From contig SAUG01000083.1 in assembly GCA_011316305.1 (NCBI GenBank), forward strand, positions 1-64,000: DNA of 64,000 nt, in the 5' to 3' direction. Of the stretch, positions 1 to 12,700 are shown one piece after another. The notes under the pieces were generated by a model that did not search any database, was not told the origin of the DNA, and worked only from the letters and a program-made list of their open reading frames with translations. Position numbers and translations under genes: made by a program. This stretch comes from Rusavskia elegans. Its lineage: Eukaryota; Ascomycota; Lecanoromycetes; Teloschistales; Teloschistaceae. Numbering within the stretch: position 1 is the stretch's first letter; every line of letters starts with the position of its first letter.

Positions 1-310
1 TTATTAAATAGATATTCGATTTCCGTTATTCCCGCTTTTAGCGGCGGCCGCTAAACCTTATTTTCGAGTTAGATTATATAGGTTTATTTTTAGCTTATAT
101 ATAGATCCTTTTTAAGGCTGTTTACTAAGTAGATATTCGTACTATAGATACTATTAGAGCTCCAATCCATCGAAAATCCACTTTTTGGATTTTTGGATTA
201 TTTGGATTTTTGGATTATTTGGATTGAGATGGCTGTCAGCCGGTCTAATCTGAAAATCCATTTTAGGATTCGCTGATATTCTATTCGCCGATCTTTATCG
301 TTTAGATATT
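1..310. other. Non-genic edge with a short GGATTTTTGGATTATTT tandem
   Basis: No gene is visible. The first 130 bases are RIP-mutated (no CA or TG in the first 60). Bases about 165-290 are less mutated and contain a 17-bp tandem (unit ttatttggatttttgga, about 2.5 copies near 187-230), with related complementary words (aaaatcca) on both sides. Origin unknown. Confidence 0.5.
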
Positions 311-600
311 TAATATAGCCCGGGTTCGACTTCTAGTAATACTGTTTTCTTTTTAACCTTTTAACGCCTTTATTTTTGACGTTTTTAAAATTTTAAACGT
401 TTAACACGAACCTATTAAAAGCGATACGATTTTTTCGGCTTAATAGAATTTATTATAAACTATCTAAACTATCTATAGTTTTTATAAAATTCAGTAGATA
501 TAGAGATACTAGTCGATAGTACCGGCTGACTAATACGTTAACTAAATTCCGTTAACCGCGATTTAATAGTTCTACGAAATTTATTATCCGTTTAGATTTA
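311..600 (+). mobile_element. 3' end of a G1-family gypsy element (internal end plus truncated LTR)
   Basis: Bases about 320-450 match the reverse complement of 9,730-9,850, the 3' internal end of the G1 element. They are followed from 451 by the LTR start (TATTATAAAC, from an original TG start) and LTR sequence to about 600, including the GACTAATACG and CCGTTAACCGCG words shared with the LTRs at 9.5, 16.7, 30.9 and 33.0 kb. The rest of the LTR is missing. Confidence 0.7.
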
Positions 601-605
601 TATTA

Positions 606-840
606 GGGCGATAGTATTTTTAGAACAATATACGATTATATATTAAACGAAAGATATATTATAGAATCAATTTATATTCCAGAAAGACTAAAGTATAGTC
701 TGGTAATAGAAAAAGAAAAAAAGCGGGGAAGAATCGAAATCCGATACGCTAGCGACGTTCTAGCGACTAGACGATAAACTTCGTCTTAAAACGTTTTAAT
801 TATATTTCTAGAATCTATTTAACGGATTTAATATTAAAAA
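606..840. repeat. Repeat D, copy 1
   Basis: About 230 bp sharing long stretches with 17,165-17,395, including a tract near gaatcgaaatccgatacgct and ctagcgactagacg. Both copies touch G1 LTR sequence, which suggests an insertion into or next to LTRs. No terminal repeats recognised; class unknown. Confidence 0.5.
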
Positions 841-1239
841 CTTTTTTTTTTTTATAATATTATATCCGATATTTTATTATATCTATCTATATCTTTTTTA
901 GTATTTTTTAAAAAAAATCTATTAATCGTATAGTTATTTATATTAATTGAAAAAGATAAAAAAAAATACTCTTTAACTATTATTATCATTTATTACTATC
1001 TGAATATAATAATTTATCAATTATATAATATTAAACGATATAATATTATTTAAATATATAATATCTATAGATATACTATATACTCGCCTATCTATATATA
1101 TATAGCGATTATAAATAATATTAGATAAAAGTTTTAATAAACGTAATCGAATTCGAATCTAATATAAATATTCGAGGATTTTAAATAGTAAATAAATATT
1201 CGGAACGATAAAGTTCCGACGTACTAGCGATAATATAGT
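841..1239. other. AT-rich RIP-mutated DNA, nothing recognised
   Basis: Very AT-rich sequence with poly-T runs and no open frame, terminal repeat or match that I can see to the other repeats of the window. Confidence 0.5.
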
Positions 1240-2190
1240 AATATTTTATTAAATTGAAATTTTGATTTCTTTTATTTTATATTTTTAAATAGTTTTTCTA
1301 CCGTTTATATATATTTTTTTCTTCTATATATATATAATATATCTATTTTACTAATTATAAAATCTTTATAAAAAACTACTAGTCAGAAAAATAATATAAA
1401 TCGCCTATACTAGATCTTTAAATATTTTAAAAATTACTTCGAAAATATTTATATAAAATATTAAAAAAAATAGAAAAACTTTCTAGACTATAAAATAATA
1501 CGGCTTTCTTTAATATATTAGTTTAAAGTTAACTATAATAGATTTTCTAAATCTGTAAATCTACTATAAAATGAATTATAGAAACGTATCGCTTCGTAGT
1601 ATAAAATAGTAGTAAATTTTCTATAAATAACTATAAAATAGCGAAATAAATCGTTCTAGATACTATTAATATTCTAAAATATATTTTTCTTTCCGATATA
1701 ATACTATATAAAATAATAGAATATTTTACTATTTTCGAATTTTTTATAATAATTCTACACGCTACTATTAAATATATAGAAAGCTACGAATCTATTAATA
1801 AAAGTTTAATTCGAAAAAATATAGTTTTATAGATTAAATAAACTGTTTTAGAAAGTAAAATCTATTAATTTAAAATTCAGCGGCTTTTTTTTTATTTCTA
1901 ATTTTCCGATATATAATTTCGGTTTACTATATAATTTTAATTCGCTTTTATTATTTCTAATTTTACCGCGCTTTCGCCGTAAAAATTCTATTCCGCTAGC
2001 GGTATCTAGATTTCTATCTTTTAGAATAGGTACTACTAGTAATCTGGCGGCGGTTCCGATATCTATAGTTATATTATACGTCAATTGAATTGGAATATAA
2101 ATTCTGCTACCGTATATTCGATACTGATATATCAACGCTTGATTTGTTCACCGAACCACTGGTTTATCGGATACTAAAACCAAAATATAT
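1240..2190 (-). pseudogene. RIP-decayed minus-strand coding relic, possibly gag-like
   Basis: Read on the minus strand, 2135-1848 is open for 95 codons (basic, with an FLRRKRGKIRN stretch). The frame then continues with scattered TAA/TAG down to about 1,400. The lower part, ending in a stretch like FYSRFTDLENLL and a basic LKYLKIQYRR tail, resembles retrotransposon gag proteins, but the match is by eye and weak. The upstream end (about 2,090-2,185) shares roughly 70 bp with the 5' end of the family B copies at 43.6 and 45.5 kb. There is no intact gene here. Confidence 0.35.
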
Positions 2191-2637
2191 TAACTAAATA
2201 ATTATATTATATTCGGCGATAGTAGATCTAGACTCTTGAAATATAATTTATAATCTTTTAAATAAAGTAGTTAATCGTTTACGCGTTATTATAAAACCAG
2301 ATAATATTTTTTAAATTATAGTATTTTTAGTTATAAAACGTTATATATACTATATATCCTTTTCTAAAATCGTCTATAATATTATAGATAAATTCTTTTA
2401 AACTTAAATTTCTATAATTAGATAATTTACGTTAATAATCGTATAGAATATACCACTAATTAAAATCTTGTTATAGAAAACTATATTTCTATTATCTATC
2501 GCCCGATTTCTATCGAAAATAGTATTCATCTCTATAATATAGGATTTTATACCTTTCGGCGGTATATTTAACAATAATAATAAACTATATTGCGTTACCT
2601 TTCCGCGCGTAATAAAGAAAAAAGTAGAAGTTTTATC
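2191..2637 (-). pseudogene. Second minus-strand coding relic, unassigned
   Basis: Bases 2,637-2,404 on the minus strand stay open for about 78 codons with a protein-like composition (TRGKVTQYSLLLLLN, then NIPPKGIKSYI), unusual in DNA this AT-rich. The upstream part is cut by the 160-bp hAT element at 2,638. It may belong to the same decayed element as 1,240-2,190. I do not recognise the family. Confidence 0.3.
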
Positions 2638-2797
2638 CAGACTGGCCACTTCGGTCTAAAGTGACGACCCGACTTCGCGATAAACGTGGCTAACGCGTTA
2701 AAATTACTAGTTAAAGTTAGTTTCCTTCCTAATACGATTAGAAACTCGGGTCGGTTCCTCCGATCCGGGTTCGAAACCCGACAAAACGGCCAGTCTA
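2638..2797 (+). mobile_element. 160-bp hAT-type MITE (family S), copy 1
   Basis: Starts CAGACTGGCC and ends GGCCAGTCTA (inverted repeats). It is flanked by a perfect 8-bp target duplication GTTTTATC at 2,630-2,637 and 2,798-2,805, the hAT hallmark. Near the left end CCACTT...AAGTGG can form a hairpin. Inside are GTGGCTAACGCG (box A-like) and GGGTTCGAAACCC (box B-like). Same length and layout as the copies at 19.2, 43.9 and 62.7 kb. Confidence 0.9.
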
Positions 2798-2802
2798 GTT
2801 TT

Positions 2803-3000
2803 ATCTTTTATAGTTTATTTTTAGTCTCCGTTAACTCTTTCGTATATAGTAAAGGAAGAGCTAGAGATTTTATCCCCCGTAGTTTCTTTTTAGTTTCTAT
2901 CAACTCTTTCGCGTATAGTAAAAGAAAAACTAGAGTTTTTATCTTCTATAGTTCCTTTTTAATCTCCGTTAACTCTTTCGCGTACGATTTCGAAGGCGCC
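2803..3000. repeat. 69-bp tandem repeat, nearly three copies
   Basis: The word aactctttcg recurs at 2,833, 2,902 and 2,971, exactly 69 bp apart, inside a longer unit (tttttagtctccgttaac..., then tatagtaaa-gaa-agctagag). Because 69 is a multiple of three, a frame stays open through the array and would encode a 23-residue repeat. There is no ATG and the frame begins inside the adjacent MITE, so I treat it as non-coding. Confidence 0.75.
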
Positions 3001-6000
3001 GAAAATATTCGGATTTTAATTTCTAGAAATTAGAATTATCGGTACTTTAGCTTCTTAGATAAACTTTTTAGCTTTAAATCTTCTAATTTTATTAGATATT
3101 CTAGATTTTATATTAAAGCCGCTTTAGATAATATTCTCGGCCGTTCTATAAAAAAATTACTTTTCTAGTACTATTTCCCTCGATTTTTATAAATATCTAG
3201 AAAGATAGTCCGAATTAGAAATTTACTATAAAATTAGATTAGTTGTATTAATATAGTTATTTAAAAAAAAGAAAACGCGTTCTATATTATAGTAAATAGT
3301 AAAAAAACAAATTTATATAAATTTAATTAATTATAATATCTTATTATTTAAATATATATAATATATATATATTCTACAAATATCTAATATCTATAACTAT
3401 AATTTTTTTCCGTTAAATCTTGCTTCTTTTTTACTATATACTAGTTTACGCTTTTTTATTAATAATTTATTCTAATTATATATTTCGATAAAATTATAAA
3501 TATATTTTAAAAAAAATTTATAGTTATTAGAAATTATATTTCTTTAGTTAATCCGTTTATTTAATTAAATATTCTGTTTTTAATTTCTCGCTTTTTTTAG
3601 ATTTTATAAACCTTTTATCTAAAATAATTTCTATTTTTTATTTTTTATTATTATAAATAAATTCGGATAATAGATATTTTCGTGATTTGCTGTTTTAATA
3701 ATGATAAAATTTTTCTAATAAAGATATATAATAGATATAATGGATATTATAAATTTTTAATTTAATTAAAAAAATTAACCGGTAATTCTAAAAGTCTATA
3801 TATTTCGAAATTCGATATAGATCTACGAATTTATAAGTTATCTTTTTTAATTATTTAAACTTTAGATTTTTTATAAATAATAGAATTAAACTACGAATTC
3901 TATATTCTATTATTTAATATTTTATATTATAATATTTAGTCTAGTTTTTCTAAATTTCTTTCTAGTTTATATATATCGATTTATATATCTTTTATAGATT
4001 TATAACTTTTTTTTTACTATTAGTACTTTTATATTTACTATTTTCTTTTTTTCGGCGTTAATTTTAACGCTTTCGAATATTATATCAAGGTTATATTCTA
4101 TAAACGCCTCGAAAAATTATATTTTTATAATATTATATTCGCTATTATTATAGATATATTTAGTTAAAAGTAAAAGTTCAATTTAATTTTTTTATTTTTA
4201 TAAATATATACTTTTAGAAAGTATTATAGTAATTAATTCCGTCGTCTAATCCATCTGTCTCTTTAAAAGTAGAATATAGTATTTAAATAACGTTTAATCT
4301 TTTAATAATAGTAGACTTCCGACTAGAATTCGTTTATAAATAACGAGTTTCTATCGCTAATAATTCTATTAGGAATAGATTTTTAATACTGAAATTTATT
4401 AATAATAAATTCTATAAAATTATTCGTGTTAATCGTTTTATAATATAGGATATACCTCGTTATTTTAGTAAATCGATCGATAGCAACTAGTACTTAATCT
4501 ATAATATTTCGACTATATCGAATAGATGAAAATCTAATAATAAAATCTATTGCTATTTTTTTCTAAAAATATATATAATATAAAAGATTTTAAAACATTC
4601 TATATAGTTTATATTTATAGATTATAATTCGTTAATAGATATTATACGTTTTAATATATTATTTAATATATTTAGATATATTCGGCTAGCTATAACTACG
4701 TCGAATAGATAATAAAATCCGTTTATATCTAAAATATATAGCTATAGAGTTATTATAATATTTTACTAGAAATATTATGTAAAATACCTCGTCTTTAAAT
4801 ATATATATAGATTTTTTATAAAGAAGATAACTAGTTTCTATTTCTACATTCTATAGTCCGGTTTATTTTTTTCGATTTATAGTAGATAGTCTATATACGC
4901 TTCTTTATATCTACGTTTTAACTTTAAAACTAGATAATAATATCGCGTATACTAGAAACTATATTACTATAAACTATTATATTAATAGCAGCTTTTTTTA
5001 TCGTATAATATAAGATATTTAGGGTATAGTATATATTTCTAGCGATAAGATTTATTCTATTATTATATCTTTTATCGAAAATAGTTATTACTAATCTACT
5101 ACTACCGCGTCGACAGTCTATTTTACTTGGAAGTAATTTTAATATACGAAATATATTACGTCTTTTTATTAGTAATAGAAAATTGTTTCTATTATTTTTA
5201 GAATTTTTAGATTCTATAGAAAATTCTCTAGGCCTTTCTATTATACGCCCGCGTAGGATATAATTAAATAATACTATTTATAATAAAGACGATTTAGCGT
5301 CGAAATTTAATTCGCGTAAATTTAGTTTTTATTAAAATATAGATAATATTATTTAGATTTAAAGATTAATATTTTTATAAACCGATCTTCAAGATAGTAA
5401 ATTAGCTATATTCGTTTTTATTAAATAATAGAAAATATCGAAATCTATAGCAGCTAATTTAATAATCTAGCGATATTATAGAAAATTAAATTCTTTTTTT
5501 TTTATAAAATTTTAAAAGTTATTATAATCTATTTAGATCATTACTATATACTTTATATATTTAACGTAATATTTCAATTATTCGAGGATTTTAATAATAG
5601 TAAATAATTTAATATTATACGTCTCGTAATTATATTCGGCAGAAAATATTTTCTTTAATTAGAATATAAATAGACGCTAGCGACTATTTTTATTAGATTA
5701 AAATATAATTCTAGCCAACTCGATTCTAGAAATAGAAGTTTCGATATAGATTTCTTTTTCTAGATTATAATACTATAATATCCCGGTAGTATCGAAAATA
5801 TATTTTAATTTTTTAAAAGTTTTTTAGATTCCGATAATTTAGTAAAGCGATTCTTATTTTTTTTTCTACTAGAATTCTCTATAAATAAATCTACTAGAAA
5901 TATTATAATCCGAAGATATTAATAAATAAAACGTCGATAAAAGTTTATAATTTCTAAAAAAATTTATATTTTTCGATAAATTTTTAGAACCGACTATTTT

Positions 6001-7325
6001 TTAATAATTACTATTTATTTCTGATCTAAAAATATATCTTCTATAAATATAATTTTATCTTGAAACTTTATATTTATAATAATAAAAATATATTTTCTAA
6101 AATTAATATATTATTATATATTATATAACTTTTAAGCGATTTACCGAATATAAATCTAATATTTTTTTTTCGAATTAGAAAAAAAGAAAATATTATCTAG
6201 ATAAATTATAGAATAAATACTAATTAATTTTTCCAACACCCGATTAATATAAAATTAGAATATTATAGATATACTAGTAAAACCGAAAGATATAATAGAA
6301 TATTGAAAATAATTATATTTTATATAAAATATAGTCTTCTATTTATTTCTATTTTTATTTCGGATTTAATAGTAGATATTTTTGATATTATATTTAGAAA
6401 AGTTTTTTACTTCTAATAATCTATCTAGAATTATAGAAATAAAAGATAAAAGATAATAGTTTTTGAACGTTATTTTATTAAAATCCCTATAGTCGATATA
6501 TATACGAAAACTACAATATTTTTTTAATATAAAAAAGATTAAAACTTTTATAGAAAACGTTAAATAGCGAATCTAGCTTTTTTTTAAAGCGTTATCTAGA
6601 TAATTATATAGCTCGTCGAATTTATATTTAATTAGACTTTAAATTAGATTATATAGTAGATTTTATCTATCTAATTCGATTATATAATCGGTATTTTTAA
6701 AAAGCGGTAAGAAATCTGCTAATTTTATATTATAAATCTCGATCTCTCTATATATAGATTCTAAAATCGATAGTTCGATCTATTATTGATTTTTATTATT
6801 TTTATTTTTACCGTCGGCTTTTATATATACGACGGTACAAGTGGTTTCTATTTATACAATAGTATTACTATTAGATTATATATATACGGCGGTAATCGAT
6901 ATTATATATACTAATAAAAAATTTTCGGTTTATAATATATAAATAAAAATTACCGATAAATCGATATTAAAACGGGTTAATTATTTTATACCCGTTTTAG
7001 TATTTTATATCTTTTAGTTACGGATAGAAATCGCTATTATTTTAATTCTAGATCTATAGCTAGATATATCTAATATAAAACTAATATATCTAGAGAAATA
7101 CTATATTTATTTATTGTATCTAAAATAGAAAATCGCGATGTATATATTTTTCGATAGTTTTAACTATTAATTATTATCTAGTTCAAATTATATATTCTAT
7201 AATAAGCAGCGTACTAATTTCTAATCCATTAAAAATAGAGCTTTTCTATTTTTTAAATAGATTCTATATCGTATTAAATAATAAAAGATTATAAAACGAC
7301 GTTAATCTAAATACTTAGATCTAGA
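3001..7325 (-). pseudogene. Ty3/gypsy retrotransposon relic (G3), pol on minus strand
   Basis: Minus-strand translation of about 6,640-6,470 gives a gypsy reverse-transcriptase start: a DELYNYLDNALKK-type stretch, IRY..., then IDYRDFNKIT (family: VDYRxLNKIT). About 270 bp further on (6,205-6,186) is IYLDNIFFFS, the YxDD catalytic box with the second Asp changed to Asn by a G-to-A change. Many TAA/TAG codons interrupt the frame. RNase H and integrase should lie toward 3,000; I could not delimit them, nor find both LTRs. The element is dead. 7,675-8,912 probably holds its 5' (gag) part. Confidence 0.7.
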
Positions 7326-7674
7326 TAGACTGGTCGTCGAGTTGGATTTCGAATCCGGATTAGTTAATCTAATCCGATCCGGCCGGATTTCGAACCCGAG
7401 TTAACTAATCCGATCCGACCCGAAAGAATAGTAAATACTAGTATAAAAGTAAAAAGCTAGTATATCTTTTATATAAATTTACTAAAAAAATTCTAATTAA
7501 TTAATTATATTTACTAGAAAGTCCGTAGTAAAATAAAAAATATTACCTGGAAATATTACCTTTATTTAAAATATTAAATATATAATATAATCGAATCGAG
7601 TCCAAATCGGATTATTAAAATCGGGTCGGATATCCGACGGTTCGACAGGAATCCGACCCGAACCGACCAGTCAA
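7326..7674. mobile_element. hAT-type non-autonomous element (family L), 349 bp
   Basis: Ends TAGACTGGTC and GACCAGTCAA. Flanking octamers are GATCTAGA (7,318-7,325) and GATCTAAA (7,675-7,682), differing by one RIP-type G-to-A. Subterminal regions carry GGGTCGGAT/ATCCGACCC words shared by all family L copies. Confidence 0.85.
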
Positions 7675-8912
7675 GATCTAAAAACGTTTTAGTTCTACTA
7701 TATTTATTTACTAGTAATTTAATAAATTCTTTTATTAGAAAATCTGTTTTTATTTTATTTATTTATTCTAGACGATTTTCAAAACTATAACTAGTTCCAT
7801 TAGTTTTTTAACTAGTTAGTATTACTAGAATTACTTTTCTTCGTATTAATTATAGACTTTTTAAAAATTCTTTTACTATTACTATAAAAGTTATTAGATT
7901 TTCGATTATTTTAATTTTAGTTCTAGTTCTAGGGATGATTTTTATAGTAATAATACATACTACTATATATAATATATATATTAGTTTTATTAATTTATTT
8001 ACGTTTTTTTATATTATTATTATAAATATTAGAAAAACTCTTTCTACCGATATTATTCCGACTGTTTTATAATCGGTTTTTCCTGTTCCGATTTTTAAAT
8101 ATTCGGGAATTTTCTTTATTATATAGAGGTAGATTAGATTTTTTAGTAGATAAATTCTACTACTAATCTGGTATCGCTTTATTTATATTTATTTACCGGA
8201 TAGTTTAAACCATTTATTTACTATTGCCGAAATCTTTTAATTTCGCGTTTTAGGCGCGTATAGTACTCTATAATTCTAGACGAATTTTAAAAAAGAAAAA
8301 AATTGAAAATTATTTTTCCGATAAAAAAAGTAACTAGATTTCTAATATTATAAGAAAATTATAGAATATTAAAATATTCTAGTTTCTATTCTAGATTATA
8401 CGAAGATATTTCGTTGCGGAATTTAATAAATAAAATTTAGAATCGATAATAAATTTTAAAAGAAAATCTAAGAATATATTTTATAATATACCGTTAAAAA
8501 TATTTTTATCGATAAAAAACTCCTTTCGTTTAAACTGATAGTTTAATTTTTAACTTCCAAAAAAATTTTAAATTTATCGGATTTAATATATATAAATAGA
8601 TAAAATATTAGATTTATAAAACTAAATTCTATTGAATTTTATTTATTTTTAAAAAGGTTTTCTTTTTTACTACTATTTAAACCTTTAAAGTTCGAAGTTT
8701 TTTATCTTTATCGAGATCGTCGCTATTATTTCTACTATTTGGATTATTCGGATTATTACTACTATTAGATAATTAACTCGGATTAAAATTTCTAGAGGTA
8801 AAAGTTTCTAAAAAAATATCTCTATTAAATTATCTATTAGACGGCTACTAATAATAGATTTAACTATCGGAAATCGTATAGTTTTTCGACGCGCTAGCGA
8901 TAAAATTATAAT
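7675..8912. other. AT-rich DNA, probably the 5' part of the G3 relic
   Basis: RIP-mutated sequence between two hAT-type insertions. No domain recognised. Its position upstream (minus strand) of the G3 reverse transcriptase makes gag or an LTR the likely content, but this is inference. Confidence 0.3.
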
Positions 8913-9368
8913 TAGTCTGGCCACTTCGGATCGAATTCCCGTCGAACCGTCGGAAACCCGACCCGATTTTAGCGGGTCGAACCGATTCGACTTACTAAAC
9001 GGTCGGATCCGAATCGAATCCGGATTAAATCCGGGTATCTACTAAACCTTCTATTTATATAATAAATCTATATATATATTATTTTTTAATTTTTATTATA
9101 GAAAATATATTGAACTAATATATTTAATCTAACTAAGATCGTTCTAGCTAGTATAGTTAATTTAATTAGAATTTTTTTAAATAATTTATATAATTTTTAT
9201 ACTAAAGTTATATAAGTTATATAGGTTTAGCGGGTTAGTCGGATCGGATCGGATTATATAATTCGATTCGAAATTTAAATCGAATCGAACTATAGAATTT
9301 CTTAATCCGATTTAAATTAGGTCGGGTTAGTTAGCCCGGGTTTAAAATCCGACCCGACGACCAGTCTA
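8913..9368. mobile_element. hAT-type non-autonomous element (family L), 456 bp
   Basis: Ends TAGTCTGGCC and GACCAGTCTA. Flanks are ATTATAAT (8,905-8,912) and ATTATAAC (9,369-9,376), an 8-bp duplication with one C-to-T difference. Very close in length and sequence to the copy at 50,859-51,314. Confidence 0.9.
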
Positions 9369-9485
9369 ATTATAACAGAGTTTCGATTAGCTTTTTTAAA
9401 TAATAAAAGATAATCTAGGATTTTTTTTATTGAACGTCGATAGTATAAACGAATTATTAAATTAATTTATAATATCCGTATTATA

Positions 9486-9728
9486 CTAATATTATAGATC
9501 GATTGGATATAATAATAATAGCCTGATATTTCTATATAGATGGAAAGTTTTTCTATAAACAAGCGAACAAGACTGAACGCTAGACCTAATCGAGTAACGA
9601 ATCTCGCAGGGCTAATAAGCCGCGGTCAACGGGGTTTAGTCAGCGTATTAGTCAGCCGGATCCATCGGCCAGTACCTCTATATCTACTAAATTCTATAAA
9701 CTGTAAACAATTTAAATAGTTTATAATA
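9486..9728 (-). repeat. G1 LTR, left copy (5'-shortened in + coordinates)
   Basis: Matches 16,735-16,979 over its length (atagatcgatt..., cgaacaagactgaacgctag, cagccggatccatcggccag). The outer about 120 bp seen in the right LTR are missing, so the left end of the element is truncated and no target duplication can be read. Confidence 0.8.
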
Positions 9729-12700
9729 AATATTACTAAAACGAAAAAAATAGTATTATCTTCGATACGCTCGTATTAAACGTTTAAAAACTTTAAAAAT
9801 ATTAAAAATAAAGGCGTTAAAAGATCTAAAAGAAAATAGTACTACTAGAAATCAAATCTAGATCTATCGAGTTATATATTTAAATATAAAAAATCGATCG
9901 GCCCCGGTATACGCCGCTACTATATTATACCGCTAGATAATAAAATTATCTATTTAGAAGCGAATATATTATAATTAGATCTTATAGAATATAAAAAGAA
10001 ATACGAATATATAAACGTTAAAAATAGAATAAAAACGAGATATTATATTTTTATAAACGCTTTAATCTAAACCCGGACCGGTATAGAGAATCTGCTAGCG
10101 GTATAGATATTTAAAGCTTCGATTACTACAATACTGCTGGAATATAATTAGCTTATTAATAATAATAAATTCTAGATAAAAGAAGAAAACGTTTATTATA
10201 TTTATTAATAAAATCTATATAATATATTAAATCTTATAATCTATACCAGCTATTATACTACGGTCTATAGCTTTTCTATTTAACTAGATACTAGAAGTAC
10301 TAGCGTACCTTTCGTCGATCTATAATTCGTTCTATTTCGAATTGGTTAGGATCTTTTTTCGAAAATTCTATTTCGACAGCGGAAGGTTTATTATTAACCG
10401 GAAGTCGATTAAATAGATTATTACCGATAGATATTAGTTCTAATTAAATTATAGAAATAATAGAATAGATTTTTATAACGGAAGAAAATTCTAATTTATA
10501 GATAAAATATCCGATTTTATAAATTACTTTAAAGGGATTAATCCGCTAATATAAAAGCTTCCGATTAGTAATATCTAATAGCGTATACTCGTAATAAAGT
10601 TTTAGGAAAATTCTATTATCTAGTTTAAAGGACCTAGCTTTATATAGATTATTATAACGGACTTTAGAAAAGGCGGTACTAAAAGCTATTATATTTTCTA
10701 CTTCTATATATTTAATAGGTTTTAGACGTTCTATATTTTCCGGCGGTAGATCCGATAAAGTACTAACCGTATCTTTAGAATAAAAATCTAATATAAACTT
10801 ATTAGAAGCTGTATTAGTAGCGAAACTAGTCGCGTTATTAAATATAAATTATAGAAATAGAATAGCTTTAATCTAATTTTTATCCGGATATTCTGTAAAC
10901 TAGAAACGGAAACTAATTTCTATTATTTAATTAGTTCGTTTCGATTATCTATCGGTTTATAGATAATACGCTATAGATACTAGAATTTTCGTTCCTAGCT
11001 TCTAGAAGATCTGGCGCTAAAAGGATAATCTAAATTTATAATTTCTATTACTAATAATAGTTAATAGAAATCTCTAGTTATATATAAGTAAAATAGTAAT
11101 AATAAAACTCGTCTAATTAACTATAAAGTAAATAATCTATTTAGATATTAGTTAAACCTTTTTAGTATAATTATATATAATCGTTAGTATATAATTTCTA
11201 TTAGGAAACTTCGTAGATAACGTAAATACGAAATCTATCGTAATTATATAAAAGAGTACCTTCGGAAGAATTAGATTAAAAGAACTATAAAATCTATATC
11301 GTTTTATTTAATTTAACTAATATTACTAACAGTATTCTATATATTCTTTAATTTTTTTATATATATTACGAATAAAGATCGATAGATTAAGTTTTTTATA
11401 TATATAATAATACCTTTGATAATTCCGGTTATAAACTTCGTTGATAATTTTATCTATAAACTTATCTAGAATATAGAATTAATTTCGGCTATTTCTAGAA
11501 ATATAGTAGAAAAGTTTGTTATATATTCGGAAATTAATACTAGATACGCGAAATTTATTATTTTTAATATTAGGATCTAGTTTCTAGATTCGTAGTATTA
11601 TAATAATTTTAGTCTATCGTTTATTATTAGCGTAGCCTTCTTTAATACGTTATTTAAATTTATTTACTATTTCGACGAATATTATTTAGTATATAGATAT
11701 AACGATATCCGGGGCGTACTAGAAGATATTTTTCTTATTATTAATTTTAGTATTTCCGTATAATACGTCTAGAATTCCTTTTTTATTCTCGACCGGAATA
11801 TAGAAAACCTTCGTTTCAAACTGTAATAAAATATTAGAAATAATATTAGTTTTACCTACTTTATAATATAATTTAATTTTAAAAGCTAAAAGATACTATA
11901 ATATACGAATAAATCTTAAAATTAGCTTATCTATATTCGTTATTTTTTATAAAATCTATTTGAAAATAGAGACTACTATTAAATAATTAGTATATATAAT
12001 TACTAGAAGCTTTAAAAAGAAGTTAATAAAGTAATAAACCTTTTTTACTATCTAGATAACTCCTATAACTTCTAATTCGATAGGCTAATAATTTTATTTA
12101 GCGCTTTTAAGATATATATTTAGAAATATTATTAGCTATACTTTAGTAGATAGAAAATCTTTATAAATATTTCTTTTAATATAGTAGATAATTACTATAA
12201 AGCCGAATTACTTTAATATATCTAGATTAACGTAGAGCTTTTTTATAGGATCGAAATAGTAGAAAAAGATTAGTAATTCGAAAATCGTTTAGAATATTTA
12301 AAATAATTCCTTTTCTTCTAGAATAAAATTATATCTTAATTTTATTAATTAAAGCTTTCGTTTAAATTCTTTAAAACCTCGTCCGAGTTTTTTTATAAAT
12401 AGAATTTTCCTCTTTTATAGAGGTTCGGCGAGCTATATATATTCTATAACTATATAACGAAGCTATCTAGTTATTCCGAAATAGATTTCTAGATTTTATA
12501 GATATTCCGGAAAAGCCTTTTTCGAAATAGCTTTAATTTTATTTTCTAAAGTAGTTATTTCTAATATATTAACTTATTATCTTAGTAGACGAATCGAAGA
12601 ATACTCTATAAATAATTTAGAAAGCGTAAAGCTGACTCGTTTTCTTTAAAATAGAACGAAAATTTAATTTAGATATTTTAAATATTCGTTTAAACTATAT

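Noticed and set aside
2680..2780. A genuine tRNA gene in the MITE
   Set aside because: Box-like words are present, but no acceptor, anticodon or D-arm pairing can be formed at normal spacing.
9429..9433. ATTGA as left target duplication of G1, matching ATTGA after the right LTR at 16,980
   Set aside because: The sequence after 9,433 does not align with the outer part of the right LTR, so the match is chance; the left LTR is truncated near 9,486.
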